DNA of 64,000 bases from UBA1952 sp965246765 (GCA_965246765.1 CBDFFJ010000005.1:930001-994000); one strand, 5' to 3'. Counted from the stretch's first letter, positions 8,215 to 17,790 are shown. Numbers and translations are program-made. The notes: generated by a model not told the origin, from the sequence alone.

Positions 8215-9089
8215 GCCGGATCCGCCATCATCATTTGTGCCAGCTGCCCGAAAGAGACTTCCGGCTCCCAACCTAGACTTGCCAGTGTAGCAGGGTCAGA
8301 CACCAGGCAATCGTACTCAGGAACGAAGGGGTCGCTTGACGGCATGATAAAACGCCGCCAGTCCTTACCCGCAATGCGGAAGCATTCTTCTATCCAGTCT
8401 GTAATGCTGTAAGCGGCGCCTGTGCCAATCACAGCTTCAAAGACCGAATCCTGACCTACGAGCTTCCAGACCGCGTTCACGGTATCGCCTGCAAAGCCCC
8501 ATTCCTTCCGGACGTCTGCGGCGCCGATTTGCAGCGTTTCGCCGGCGGATTCAGATGCCCTTTTCGCAAAGGCTGCAATTTTCTTGCTCATGTGCCGCTC
8601 ACTGCGCAGGGGACTGTCGTGATTAAAAAAGTAGCCTGCATATGCCCTGATGCCGAGGCTGCGGTAGTAGCGCGCGGCATAAACAGACTGAATACGGCTT
8701 ACCGCATACGGGCTACCTGCAAGAAAAGGCGCCGACTCATGAATAGGCAGGCCTTCATTCTGAAACTGGAGCCCGCTACCCGAAATAAAAACTTTTGCTG
8801 CCGGACAGAATGCTTTCACACTTTCCAGAATGTAAAGTGTACCATCGCATATAGTTTTGTGATTCTCCAGCCACACCTGATGCGCCGTGGTAGAGTTGGC
8901 GGCAAGGTGAAAGACATAATCGGGCTGCATGGATTGTATCAGGTGCTGTACAAACTTGTAGTCTGCAACATCACCCCGCATCCAGGGGCCGGAGCGTGAC
9001 ACGCCGGTCACTTCAATGCCTTCTTCGCGCAGCAGCTTACTCAGGTAATACCCGTCCTGCCCGTTAGCGCCGAAGATGATAGCTCTCAC
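8211..9089 (-). CDS. GMD-like SDR protein with altered catalytic residues
   Basis: The 292-residue protein belongs to extended short-chain dehydrogenases and resembles GMD: GANGQDGYYLSKLL at the N-terminus, FHLAANS, and FFNHDSPLRSERHMSKKI matching the GMD FNHESPLR motif. Two catalytic positions differ. TSELYG of GMD is replaced by GSGLQF, so the glutamate is missing, and the YxxxK motif is YAVSR, an Arg for Lys. It may reduce or epimerise a GDP-keto sugar with different chemistry, or have lost activity. It lies at the end of a leftward run with FkbM and the C-methyltransferase (3-base gap to fkbM). Confidence 0.78.
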   Translation of the reverse strand: MRAIIFGANGQDGYYLSKLLREEGIEVTGVSRSGPWMRGDVADYKFVQHLIQSMQPDYVFHLAANSTTAHQVWLENHKTICDGTLYILESVKAFCPAAKVFISGSGLQFQNEGLPIHESAPFLAGSPYAVSRIQSVYAARYYRSLGIRAYAGYFFNHDSPLRSERHMSKKIAAFAKRASESAGETLQIGAADVRKEWGFAGDTVNAVWKLVGQDSVFEAVIGTGAAYSITDWIEECFRIAGKDWRRFIMPSSDPFVPEYDCLVSDPATLASLGWEPEVSFGQLAQMMMADPA

Positions 9090-9092
9090 GCC

Positions 9093-9794
9093 TCAGGAAT
9101 TTTTGAGAAATATGGTATTGACAAACGTATCTGCGTAAACAGAATAACCCTGCGCCAGCACAAAATCAATGATGTCGGCCTGCTTACTTGCAGCTTCTGT
9201 GTCGCCAAACCGGATCGTCTCTACCACCAGCACCATGGGCGCGTACTGCTTAAAGTCAAGCGATTGCAAAATCTGCAGGTCAAGACCTTCCACATCAATA
9301 GACATCAGCTGCGGCGCTGCGCCCAGATTTTCGGCAATGATCCGGTTGATGTTCTTCAGCGGTATCTGGAGTATCGCCTTATAATTCTGCCCTTGGGTGG
9401 CCCGGTACTCCGCCTCTTCGCCGCTAAATGTGTTGTAGCCGGATAGCCGCGGCGGGTAGCAGTAAAAGTCGGCAGCCTCGGCTTCCGTCAGGCCGATTCC
9501 GACGTTGAGGCAGATGTCGCGTGGGCGGGTCTGCTTCAGCTTTTGGTAAAGCGCGGGATCGGGCTCAATGCAGACGCCCTTGGCGCCGCGCAGGTAAAAC
9601 AGGTAGGTATTGCTGCCCTTTACCGGCTCATTGGCGCCGATGTCTATATAGCTCGGACGCTCAATGCCACGCCTGCTAAACAGGAAATAAAGAATGCGGT
9701 CTTCACCTATCTGGGCGAAGCTCGGCCAGCCCTCGCTTAGCATGATATGCCAGCATGACCGCAGCTTATAGCCGATGCGCTGCCACCTCCTCAT
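9093..9794 (-). CDS. FkbM family methyltransferase
   Basis: The 233-residue SAM-dependent enzyme shows the FkbM pattern: SYIDIGANEPVKGSNTYLF (SAM-binding motif I), GVCIEPDPALY (acidic residue binding ribose), and MSIDVEGLDLQILQSLDF, the family signature. Members O-methylate sugars and polyketides. The gene overlaps the downstream end of the C-methyltransferase gene by four bases, so the two are probably translated from one leftward transcript, and it likely decorates a glycan of this locus. Confidence 0.88.
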   Translation of the reverse strand: MRRWQRIGYKLRSCWHIMLSEGWPSFAQIGEDRILYFLFSRRGIERPSYIDIGANEPVKGSNTYLFYLRGAKGVCIEPDPALYQKLKQTRPRDICLNVGIGLTEAEAADFYCYPPRLSGYNTFSGEEAEYRATQGQNYKAILQIPLKNINRIIAENLGAAPQLMSIDVEGLDLQILQSLDFKQYAPMVLVVETIRFGDTEAASKQADIIDFVLAQGYSVYADTFVNTIFLKNS

Positions 9795-11047
9795 GCCGTG
9801 ACAATATCAACTTTCGGCAATGGGAATATGAAGCCTGTTCCTTTCCTGAGGGCCTCCTGCTCCCGCTCCAGAAATTCTTCCTTGAAATGCCAGGGCAAAA
9901 CCAGGTAATAGTCGGGATTCATAGCCCGGCTGTCTGCTTCGCTGATAATCGGGATGTCTGTGCCGAGCGTGCGCGCGCCATACTTATCCGGGTTGCGCTC
10001 TGCCGCGTATTCTATCAGCGAATTGTCTATGCCGCACCATTGCAATATCGTGTTGCCCTTGGTGGAAGCGCCGTAGATATGAATCTTCTTGCCGCCGGCC
10101 ACCAGATCGGAAAGCATCTTGTGTAATTCCGTTTTGTGACCTTCTATCCGCTGCTGAAACGCGAGGTATGGCTTATCAGTATCCAGCTCCAGGTCAAACT
10201 CTGCCTGCCGCACTTCGTCCATTTGCTTTTTGAAGGCAGCATTGTCGTAAGCCGTGTTGCCTGCATGGGTGGCATAGCAGCGGATGCTGCCGCCGTTTAT
10301 GTCATTGAATGAGATGCGGAAGATTTTCATACCCCCGCGCGCCGCAATGTTTTCCAGTACGGCCAGGCTATAATATTCCAGGTGCTCATGGCAGATGGTA
10401 TCGTAGCTGTCCAGATTGAGCATGGTGGGCATATAGCTCATCTCAAATACCCAGATGCCATCGTCAGACAATACATTCTTAATGCTCCTGACAAAATCCA
10501 CGGGCTTCTCCAAGTCGTAAAACATCGCGATAGACGTCACCGCGTCCAGCTTCTGATCACCAATTAAAGCGTCAAAGGCCGGAGACGGAAATATGTCCTG
10601 CACCACCTTTGCCCCCTTTACTTCCTGCGCCACATCGCTGGGGTCAACGCCGTATTTGTCGTAGCCGGCGGGGTAATTGCCCAGCAAGGTGCCGTCGTTG
10701 CAGCCAATATCCAGCACACGGGCCGCTGGCTTGTTGAGCAGCTCCTGTACACTTCCTGCAATTTCCTTCAGGTGGTTGCGCATAGTGTTGTTGGTACCGC
10801 TCCGGTACCAATAGGCAGCATACAGTATAGCGGAGGGCACGCTGTGCTCCATCTGCAACAATCCGCATGCATTCTCATCTGTCTGCGGATTGCAGCGCAC
10901 CAGCGAGCAGTCAATCCGGCGCATGGAAGGCAATTCCTTGCCGGGCTTTATAAAAGAGCCCTGCAGATATTGCGGCCCGAGATCTATGACTTTCACCAAT
11001 GAAGGGGACCCGCAGACCCTGCAGGTCGTTCTTCTACGAATATGCAT
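9791..11047 (-). CDS. Zinc-containing sugar C-methyltransferase
   Basis: The 418-residue protein has the three-part build of NDP-sugar C-methyltransferases. An N-terminal zinc-binding segment (CRVCGSP at residues 9-15, with further Cys and His downstream) is followed by a SAM-binding Rossmann domain (VLDIGCNDGTLLGNYP, about residues 108-123). A C-terminal domain with KIHIYGASTKGNTILQW completes the family pattern. Enzymes of this type add a methyl branch to keto-sugars, consistent with the adjacent GDP-mannose dehydratase that makes a 4-keto sugar. It is the first gene of the leftward run 11047-8211. Confidence 0.87.
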   Translation of the reverse strand: MHIRRRTTCRVCGSPSLVKVIDLGPQYLQGSFIKPGKELPSMRRIDCSLVRCNPQTDENACGLLQMEHSVPSAILYAAYWYRSGTNNTMRNHLKEIAGSVQELLNKPAARVLDIGCNDGTLLGNYPAGYDKYGVDPSDVAQEVKGAKVVQDIFPSPAFDALIGDQKLDAVTSIAMFYDLEKPVDFVRSIKNVLSDDGIWVFEMSYMPTMLNLDSYDTICHEHLEYYSLAVLENIAARGGMKIFRISFNDINGGSIRCYATHAGNTAYDNAAFKKQMDEVRQAEFDLELDTDKPYLAFQQRIEGHKTELHKMLSDLVAGGKKIHIYGASTKGNTILQWCGIDNSLIEYAAERNPDKYGARTLGTDIPIISEADSRAMNPDYYLVLPWHFKEEFLEREQEALRKGTGFIFPLPKVDIVTA

Positions 11048-11173
11048 TTACGAATAAAGATTTGTGGAGACACCAAATAAGTAAGCAAGCCTCCGGCAGC
11101 GTTTAGCGGCCATTGGCGGCCGGGTGGTGAAGGTAGCAAAAAGGCTAAAAGCTGCTTAGCCGCTTACTGGCGA

Positions 11174-14100
11174 TTAACGCAGCAGGTTGACATTACCTTT
11201 TTGCTGGGCGGTAGTCCCGTCAATGAAGGTCGCGACAAGGATATAAGCGTATGCTTCCATTTCCTGTTCCTTGCCTTTGTATTTTCCGTCCCAGCCCTTA
11301 TCCAGGTTGTCGGATTCAAAAACCAGCTGCCCCCAGCGGTTAAAAATCTTCAGGTTCATAGTCTCTACCGCCCCGCCATGCACAAAGAGGATGTCGTTAA
11401 ACCCATCGCCGTTAGGCGAGAACGCCGTTGGGATGCCGATAGCGGTGCGCACGTCAGCCTCCACCGTCTTGCATACAGAGTCTGAGCAGGCCCGCCCGTT
11501 GGAGGCAGTCAGGCATACGCGGTAGCTGCCTGTTTTCTTATAAAGATGGCTTGGGTCGGTAGCTGCGCTGGTCGTTCCGTCGCCAAAGCTCCAGGTATAG
11601 TAGGTGGCGTTTGTACTGGCATTTGTAAACTGAATCGGCGTATTAGGCACCGGAAAGCTGGGACTGGAGAAGAAAGCTGCTCTGGCCCTTGGCGTAACAG
11701 TCACGACGAATGTATCCCTGAATATGCATCCCGGCCCGGCATTCACCGTAACGATGTAGGTGGTGCTGACCATCGGCGAGGCGGTGACAGTTGCTGTTGT
11801 GGTGCTACTTAACCCTATAGCAGGGCTCCAGGCATAAGAGTTGGCGCCGGCATAGGTGCTGAGCACAACCGACTGACCGGCGCAGAAGCCCGTGTCCTTC
11901 TTTGAGCCATTGTAAGGCGTGATGATAACCTGTCTTGATCCGGTAGCTGTGCAGCCGCTGCTGTCAAGGGTAGTCAGGGTAACTGTGTAAGTGCCGGTTG
12001 CGGGATAGGTGTGAGTGGGGCTTGACTGGGTGGAAGTAGCGCCATCTCCAAAGCTCCAGAGATAGCTGGCAATGCCCGAAGAGGTGGTAGTGAATTTGGC
12101 TGTATTGCAGGAAACGATCGCGTAGTTGAAGCTCACAGCACCGCCCCCTGGCTTGAATGAATCCACCGGAGTAACAAACTGCAATCCGCTGAGTGTCTGC
12201 CCGCTCAGGCCGGGCTGTGCGCCATAAGGATTGTTGCTAAACTGCGGAAGCACGCCATTATTTCCTCCGCTTACTGCAGTTGACGCACCTGATGGCAGTG
12301 CGCTTCCGCTGTACCAGATCACGCCTCCCGCACCGCCACCGCCCGGCGCCACATTCGTCGTATTAGGACTCACATACGTGTCAGAACCACGCCCGCCTTT
12401 TGCGGTAAAGCTTACCGTAGAAGTATAGCTGGCAACAGAGCTCAGCACGGCGCCGCCGCCGCCGCCGCCACCCCGCCCATCGTCCTGGCAGCCCGGAGCC
12501 GCCGCAGTACACTGAACGGCATCCGCGCCATTGGCCGATATAGTCTGGCCATTTCCTGCAAGCGTGCCTGCACTGATGAAAATGAGGCCGCCGCCTGCGG
12601 CGCCCGGTCCGGGACTGTTGTCGTTGCCATGGCCAGACCCGCCACCACCGCCGAGAAACACTTTATTAAGGACATTAGAGTAGCTCAATCCTACGCCCCC
12701 CACGCCGCCAATGCCGAGTGTGGTAGCGCAACTGCCGAGATAAAACTGATTGCCGCCCAGGCCGCCTGCGCCGCCGTTACTGCCGCCACCCCCGCCCGCG
12801 TTGTGGTCGTTGCCGCCGCCGCCGCCATTGGCCAGGCATCCGCGCCCGTATCTCCTTGCAAGGGATATGGTGGCAATGCCTTCGCCTTTCTGCCCACCTT
12901 CATTATTGGTAGCCGGGTAATAATAATCGGTGCGGTTGCAGCCGAACTGTGACGTTATGACCGGCTGGCCGCCCCGGAAGCCGCAGCCATTTACATCAAT
13001 ATGATCGTTCAAGGTAAGCTGACCTGCCACGTTTATGGCAAAGACGCCGCCCTTGGCGCCGTTCCAGGGCGTGCAGGTATGAGGTTGGGAAACGGTATAG
13101 CTGCTGTAAAACGGCACTCGGACAATCTGCACGAGCCCGCCGGGGATTTCATAGCTACGCTTGATTTTATAAATGAGCGAGATGGTATTGCCGGAAATGC
13201 TCTTAATCAGGTTCTGCTCATAATTACCGGCGCTGTTGTAGGCGGTGATATTCCCGAAGGATGAACTGTTGCTGCTATCTATCGTAGCTCCCTTCATCTG
13301 GATCATCAATATGGTGTCGCCCGCTCTGAAGGGGGATGCGTCGTCAACGGTAATAGAGTTGTCGCAGGAAGTATTACGCCCGGTTACGGCTGCATACTGA
13401 TTAATCGTTACAGGTGCGGAAGCACAGGGGTTAACTACGGACATAGCCACCGTGGTCGTGGTGAATGTAGTGGCCGTATTGGTCAACGTGACGCTGGCAA
13501 CTGAGCCAAACGTGAAGTTGGGATTGGTTGTTACCGTCGGATTGGCAAACGTGGGCGTTGTAACATTGGCCACGCAGTTGGAGCCGGTCACAGGGAATGC
13601 GGTGTCAAACTCTATCTTGAGTATATCATTGGTGCCGAATTGCTTGGCGGCGTCATTGGCAACGCCACCCAAGGCAAAGAACTTGTTGCCGTTTACCAGA
13701 TTCAGGTTGTGAAATGTCTGCTCTCCCGTGTTGCCGAGCTTGCGCGTATAAACCGGCACCAGCCCGGTGGCGTTCATAGAGTTGAGCTTGATGACGATCA
13801 CATCGGTGATAGCCGTCATGCTCGTTCCGGTCTGAATGTCCCAGATAGCGCTACCGGGGGAGACAGCCAGGTAAAAATCCGTAGGCGAAAAAACAAAAGA
13901 CTTGATGCTGCTGACAACGGCGTTGGTGCCATGCTTATACTCAAGACAGGTTGGATTCAGGCCGGCGGTATCCACCGACAAAAAGCCGTGCTGGTCGGAT
14001 GTAACGCCAAATACATTAAAGTCATAGACATCCATATAGAGCCTGTTTCCTACAAGCTTCAGTTCTTGCGGCCAGTTGCCTGTGTTGCCATTGATTGGCG

Positions 14101-14821
14101 AGGTATAATCGTAGGAGCGCGCCCACTTCAGGTTGCCGTTCGTCTCATCTATCTCTACCAGATATGCGTCGTAATAGGTGGATGTCTGAAAATATCCTGT
14201 TGCGATGACGTCTGCTCCTTTTACCGTCAGTCCGAACATGGCATCCGATGCATTGCCGTCATAGGTTTTGGTCCACAGCACAGTGCCGGAATTGTCTAAA
14301 TCCATCAGCAGGCTCAGGCCAATGTTTGGCGAATTGTTGTAAGCGCCACAGCAAAGAATGTGTCCGTTAGAAGGTACGACGGTGCATTTGTAGAATATTT
14401 CGCCGGGCGAAGTGTTTTTGAATGTCTTGCTCCAAAGCAAGGCGCCGCTTGAATTAAACTTCATCACGAGCGCTGAAAAGGAAGTCGTTGCAGTCGCGCC
14501 GACGTAACCGGAAGCCACAAATCCGCCATCCGGCGTAGGAGCCGCATCAAGCAGCCTGTCAGTATTGCCGCTTGCAAGCTCTACCGCCCATTGCACATTG
14601 TCCGACGGATCTGTACAGATGGCGAAGGCCGCCGAGCCACTTGTGGCAGTGCCGTTATAGGCATAGCCGACACCCACCCGGTTGCCATTATTTAAAATAA
14701 TGGATTGTGTAATGTGCTCGCTTCTGCCAAGGCGGCCAAAATACTTTTGACTGACCTGCGCATGAGCGCAGTTACTGCAGATGGCCCCCGCAAATAGGAG
14801 TGCGAGCAACTTTAGATACAT
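11174..14821 (-). CDS. Large type IX secretion cargo with PKD domains (type B C-terminus)
   Basis: This is a predicted cell-surface or released protein of 1215 residues. The chosen ATG at 14821 begins a signal peptide (MYLKLLALLFAGAICSNCAHAQ); the frame is open 43 codons further upstream without a sensible start. The first 450 residues form a repeat-rich beta-propeller-like region. A glycine-rich block follows (GGGGGNDHNAGGGGGSN and GGGGG runs at roughly 730-900). Then come a PKD domain (YLWSFGDGATST), an Ig-like segment, a second PKD domain (YTWSFGDGTTSA), and a gliding-motility-type C-terminal domain of about 85 residues (PTAFSPNGDGFND ... FNRWGQLVFES ... NLLR). That last domain is the type B signal of the type IX system. 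Adhesion or matrix function is inferred only. Confidence 0.88.
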   Translation of the reverse strand: MYLKLLALLFAGAICSNCAHAQVSQKYFGRLGRSEHITQSIILNNGNRVGVGYAYNGTATSGSAAFAICTDPSDNVQWAVELASGNTDRLLDAAPTPDGGFVASGYVGATATTSFSALVMKFNSSGALLWSKTFKNTSPGEIFYKCTVVPSNGHILCCGAYNNSPNIGLSLLMDLDNSGTVLWTKTYDGNASDAMFGLTVKGADVIATGYFQTSTYYDAYLVEIDETNGNLKWARSYDYTSPINGNTGNWPQELKLVGNRLYMDVYDFNVFGVTSDQHGFLSVDTAGLNPTCLEYKHGTNAVVSSIKSFVFSPTDFYLAVSPGSAIWDIQTGTSMTAITDVIVIKLNSMNATGLVPVYTRKLGNTGEQTFHNLNLVNGNKFFALGGVANDAAKQFGTNDILKIEFDTAFPVTGSNCVANVTTPTFANPTVTTNPNFTFGSVASVTLTNTATTFTTTTVAMSVVNPCASAPVTINQYAAVTGRNTSCDNSITVDDASPFRAGDTILMIQMKGATIDSSNSSSFGNITAYNSAGNYEQNLIKSISGNTISLIYKIKRSYEIPGGLVQIVRVPFYSSYTVSQPHTCTPWNGAKGGVFAINVAGQLTLNDHIDVNGCGFRGGQPVITSQFGCNRTDYYYPATNNEGGQKGEGIATISLARRYGRGCLANGGGGGNDHNAGGGGGSNGGAGGLGGNQFYLGSCATTLGIGGVGGVGLSYSNVLNKVFLGGGGGSGHGNDNSPGPGAAGGGLIFISAGTLAGNGQTISANGADAVQCTAAAPGCQDDGRGGGGGGGAVLSSVASYTSTVSFTAKGGRGSDTYVSPNTTNVAPGGGGAGGVIWYSGSALPSGASTAVSGGNNGVLPQFSNNPYGAQPGLSGQTLSGLQFVTPVDSFKPGGGAVSFNYAIVSCNTAKFTTTSSGIASYLWSFGDGATSTQSSPTHTYPATGTYTVTLTTLDSSGCTATGSRQVIITPYNGSKKDTGFCAGQSVVLSTYAGANSYAWSPAIGLSSTTTATVTASPMVSTTYIVTVNAGPGCIFRDTFVVTVTPRARAAFFSSPSFPVPNTPIQFTNASTNATYYTWSFGDGTTSAATDPSHLYKKTGSYRVCLTASNGRACSDSVCKTVEADVRTAIGIPTAFSPNGDGFNDILFVHGGAVETMNLKIFNRWGQLVFESDNLDKGWDGKYKGKEQEMEAYAYILVATFIDGTTAQQKGNVNLLR

Positions 14822-14937
14822 TGGGCAAAGCTGGGCTTGGAAGATGAAGCGCCTTAAAAAAGAAAAAGCCTGAAACAACAGCTTATCAGACAAACAATTA
14901 TCCGGAAGGGTTGGCATTGTCACAAAATTGTACATCC

Positions 14938-14962
14938 TGCAGAATGACAAAGTCGCTGAATG
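14938..14962. repeat. GACAAAGTCGCTG dispersed repeat copy
   Basis: The text TGCAGAATGACAAAGTCGCTGAATG is one member of a repeat family also present near 16449-16495, 21045-21085, 21111-21125, 45780-45800, 45838-45870 and 45908-45925. The shared core is GACAAAGTCGCWG or its complement. Confidence 0.6.
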
Positions 14963-14974
14963 ATAATGGCCTTT

Positions 14975-15607
14975 TCAGCCTTTGCCGCTTCTCAAAACTG
15001 TTTCCAGCTCCGAAAGCATCATCGCGGTAGCGCCCCAGATAAAGGAGCCGTCCGGCAGGCTATAGGCAGGCACGGTAAACTTTACGCCGGGCATGGACGA
15101 CGGCTGCACCTCGGTTGTAATCTTGTTTTCGGGATTAAAGAGCCAGCTTAACGGTACTTCCAGAATCTCCGAAACCTCGGCTTTGCTGGGCAGGTAATCC
15201 GGCCGCTTCTCGCTCCAGGCCACGAAAGGATGCACCATAAAATAAGATACCGGGATGTATAAAGGCGTCAGCGCCCCCAGCACTTCCACCTCGCCCGCCA
15301 CAATTCCGACTTCTTCTTCCGCTTCGCGAAGGGCGGTGATCATGAAGCTCGCGTCCTTAGGTTCCCAGCACCCGCCGGGAAAAGAAATCTGTCCGCTGTG
15401 CGCGCGACCGTCTTCCGTGCGGCGCATAAGCAGGATATGCAGCGCGCCGTCTTTAGGAAAAAGCAATTGCAGCACCGCGCTGTCTTTTGCATCTTCAGGA
15501 ATCACGTCGGGCTTGGGGCGAAGGCGGCCGGTCATTCTCTCCTGAGCAGCGCGGCCCGGTAGCGGGCCAGCCAATCGGCGGCGAACGGCGTCTATAGTGT
15601 CGCGCAT
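14975..15607 (-). CDS. NUDIX hydrolase, CoA pyrophosphatase type
   Basis: A 210-residue cytoplasmic enzyme predicted to hydrolyse coenzyme A or its derivatives to phosphopantetheine and ADP. The CoA-NUDIX motif is seen as LLMRRTEDGRAHSGQISFPGG, immediately followed by the NUDIX box, with TALREAEEEVGI providing the metal-binding glutamates. The Asp in GGCWEPKD replaces the usual first Glu, as is normal for this subfamily. It stands alone on the minus strand, divergent from the MORN-repeat gene with a gap of only 59 bases. Confidence 0.88.
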   Translation of the reverse strand: MRDTIDAVRRRLAGPLPGRAAQERMTGRLRPKPDVIPEDAKDSAVLQLLFPKDGALHILLMRRTEDGRAHSGQISFPGGCWEPKDASFMITALREAEEEVGIVAGEVEVLGALTPLYIPVSYFMVHPFVAWSEKRPDYLPSKAEVSEILEVPLSWLFNPENKITTEVQPSSMPGVKFTVPAYSLPDGSFIWGATAMMLSELETVLRSGKG

Positions 15608-15666
15608 AAGCTCACTAAGATAGCCACGCCTGATTAATGATTAATTTGCCTGCCACTCCAGCACAC

Positions 15667-16413
15667 ATGTCACTCCGGATTCTTCTTCTGCCCGTCGCGT
15701 TTTGCCTCATCAGCCTCAACCTTTCCGCGCAAGCGATAGACACCTTCCGCCGCCGGGACGCCAGTGGCCTGGACTTCGTGCAGGCGATTCAAGGCAAGAA
15801 TGTGATTGCCGAGGGTACGATGAGAAAGGGCATCCGCGAAGGCATATGGACGGCTTACTGGGAAAATAAAGTGCCCCATGAAGTAACCACGTACCGCAAT
15901 GGCCTTCGGGACGGCACCTATATGAACATCAGGCGCAACGGAATGTTGGAGCTGGTGCAATACTATCGCGTTGACCGGCTGGACGGCCCTGCGCGGCGCT
16001 ACAATCCCGGTGCAAACGTCGCGGAAGAGCGGTACTATTCCGACGGCGAGGCCAGCGGCTCTTACACAAAGTGGTACGACAATGGCACCGTTCAGGAGCA
16101 AAGCAATTATAACCACAACAAGCGCGACGGCCTGACTGCCTATTTTTTGCAAAACGGGAACAAGGTGGCGGAATACAACTATAATCTCGGCAAGCTGGAC
16201 GGCCCGGCAACCACTTACGGCGAGACTGGCAAGGTGCTTGAATTCGGCAATTATGAGGGCGATGCACAGTCAGGGCTTTGGAAAGAATATTATCCTTCTG
16301 GCAGCATCAAAGCAGAAGGGATGTATAAAGCCGGCGAAAAGAGCGGCGCCTGGAAGCAGTACGATGAAAAAGGAAAAGAGCTAAAGCCTGTTACTTATAA
16401 GTTGAAGCGTTGA
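15667..16413 (+). CDS. Secreted MORN-repeat (YwqK-like) protein
   Basis: The 248-residue protein has a signal peptide (MSLRILLLPVAFCLISLNLSAQ); the frame opens ten codons upstream at 15637, but the signal peptide favours this start. The mature part is a row of about seven 22-24-residue repeats with GxWxxYxxNG-like cores (EGIWTAYWENK, DGTYMNIRRNG, GSYTKWYDNG, SGLWKEYYPSG, SGAWKQYDEKG). These are the toxin_YwqK/MORN_2 repeats. In Bacteroidota they usually occur in exported proteins of unknown job; the antitoxin label sometimes given to the family is not supported here, since no toxin partner is adjacent. Confidence 0.82.
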   Translation: MSLRILLLPVAFCLISLNLSAQAIDTFRRRDASGLDFVQAIQGKNVIAEGTMRKGIREGIWTAYWENKVPHEVTTYRNGLRDGTYMNIRRNGMLELVQYYRVDRLDGPARRYNPGANVAEERYYSDGEASGSYTKWYDNGTVQEQSNYNHNKRDGLTAYFLQNGNKVAEYNYNLGKLDGPATTYGETGKVLEFGNYEGDAQSGLWKEYYPSGSIKAEGMYKAGEKSGAWKQYDEKGKELKPVTYKLKR

Positions 16414-16620
16414 GACGTTGAAGCGTTAAGTAGTTAGAAGTTCACAGCGATTTTGTCATTCTGGAAGAATCTATTTTCTCGCAGCGACTGTGCCCCATCA
16501 TCTGTGAGATTCCTGCGGGAAACTTGTCCTGAACTCATTTCAGGATAACATAGTCACTGCGGGCAGTAGGTAACTTGCAGCCAAGCCATACGTCTCAATT
16601 ACTCAACGTTTCAACCCAAC
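16414..16620. repeat. Intergenic repeats before the response regulator gene
   Basis: The spacer holds GTTGAAGCGTTGAGACGTTG near 16404-16423 and an inverted relative at the other end (CGTCTCAATTACTCAACGTT near 16590-16609). Between them lie a TTTGTCATTCTGGAAGAATC / CGCAGCGACT copy of the dispersed repeat and a TCCTGAACTCATTTCAGGA palindrome near 16526-16545. No gene is seen. Confidence 0.55.
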
Positions 16621-17790
16621 ATGCCTCAATCCATTCTCGTAATAGACGACGAGCAAGCCATCCGCAAGGCGCTCAAAGAAATCCTCTCCTTTGAAGGTTT
16701 TTCTATTGACGAAGCCGCCGACGGCGCGGAAGGCCTGAAGAAGATTAAAGAAGGCAAGCACGACCTCATCCTCTGCGACATCAAGATGCCAAAGATGGAC
16801 GGGCTGGAAGTCCTTGCCGCCGCGAAGGAAGCCAAGCCGGACACGCCCTTCATCGTCATCTCCGGACACGGCAATATAGACACGGCAGTGGAAGCGGTGA
16901 AGGGCGGCGCCTACGACTACATCTCCAAGCCGCCCGACCTGAACCGCCTGCTCATCACCATCCGCAACGCGATGGACAAAGGCTCGCTGGTGACGGAGAC
17001 GAAGACGCTGCGCAAAGCGGTGACGAAGAAAAGCAGCGCCCAAATGATAGGCGACAGTATCGGCATCGCAGAGGTGCGCGAGACCATTAAGAAAGTTGGC
17101 CCAACGGAAGCGCGTGTGCTCATCACCGGCGAGAACGGCGTGGGTAAAGAGCTGGTGGCCCGCAGTCTGCATGAACACAGCCCTCGCTCCGCCGGGCCGA
17201 TGGTGGAAGTGAACTGCGCCGCCATCCCCAGCGAGCTGATAGAAAGTGAGCTCTTCGGGCATGAGAAAGGCTCATTCACGTCCGCCATCAAGCAGCGTAT
17301 CGGCAAGTTTGAGAGCGCGAGCGGCGGTACCCTGTTCTTAGACGAGATTGGCGACATGAGCCTTGATGCGCAGGCCAAGATGCTGCGCGCGCTGCAGGAA
17401 AGCCGCATCACCCGCGTAGGCGGCGAAAAGGAAATAAAGGTGGATGTGCGTGTGATAGCGGCCACCAACAAAGACCTGATGGAAGAGGTGGAGGCGAAGC
17501 GTTTCCGCCTGGACCTCTATCACCGGCTGTCGGTCATCATCATCAAAGTGCCTTCGCTGAATGAGCGGCGGGAAGATGTGCCGCTGCTGGTGGCGCATTT
17601 CCTGAAAGACATTTCGGAGGAATACAACCAGCCGGTGAAGGCGATAGACGCAGCCGCGATGGATGCACTAAAGGCGCACGACTGGACGGGGAATATCCGG
17701 GAATTGCGTAATGCGGTGGAACGGCTGATTATTCTTTCGGAGGATGCTATTACTAAGGGTGACGTGGAGCGGTATGTGGTGATGAAATAA
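16621..17790 (+). CDS. Sigma-54-type response regulator without HTH domain
   Basis: A 389-residue NtrC-like regulator: receiver domain (residues 1-120, phospho-acceptor Asp53 in LCDIKMPKMDG, acidic pair Asp9-Asp10, Lys near 105), then an AAA+ domain with Walker A GENGVGKE, Walker B region GGTLFLDEIGD and the arginine-rich IRELRNAVERL end. Two features are odd. The sigma-54 contact loop GAFTGA reads GSFTSA. The protein stops about 15 residues after the AAA+ domain, with no Fis-type DNA-binding helix. I recall the same short form from other Bacteroidota. It may act from solution or through a partner. No histidine kinase gene is adjacent. Confidence 0.88.
   Translation: MPQSILVIDDEQAIRKALKEILSFEGFSIDEAADGAEGLKKIKEGKHDLILCDIKMPKMDGLEVLAAAKEAKPDTPFIVISGHGNIDTAVEAVKGGAYDYISKPPDLNRLLITIRNAMDKGSLVTETKTLRKAVTKKSSAQMIGDSIGIAEVRETIKKVGPTEARVLITGENGVGKELVARSLHEHSPRSAGPMVEVNCAAIPSELIESELFGHEKGSFTSAIKQRIGKFESASGGTLFLDEIGDMSLDAQAKMLRALQESRITRVGGEKEIKVDVRVIAATNKDLMEEVEAKRFRLDLYHRLSVIIIKVPSLNERREDVPLLVAHFLKDISEEYNQPVKAIDAAAMDALKAHDWTGNIRELRNAVERLIILSEDAITKGDVERYVVMK

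Noticed and set aside
7084..8271. Long minus-strand open frame (395 codons) over gmd
   Set aside because: gmd on the plus strand has all catalytic motifs; the shadow has none.
11174..14821. Gly-rich coding region as a transposon or silk-like insertion
   Set aside because: The frame is continuous and the glycine runs are common in surface proteins of this type; no repeats at the borders were found.
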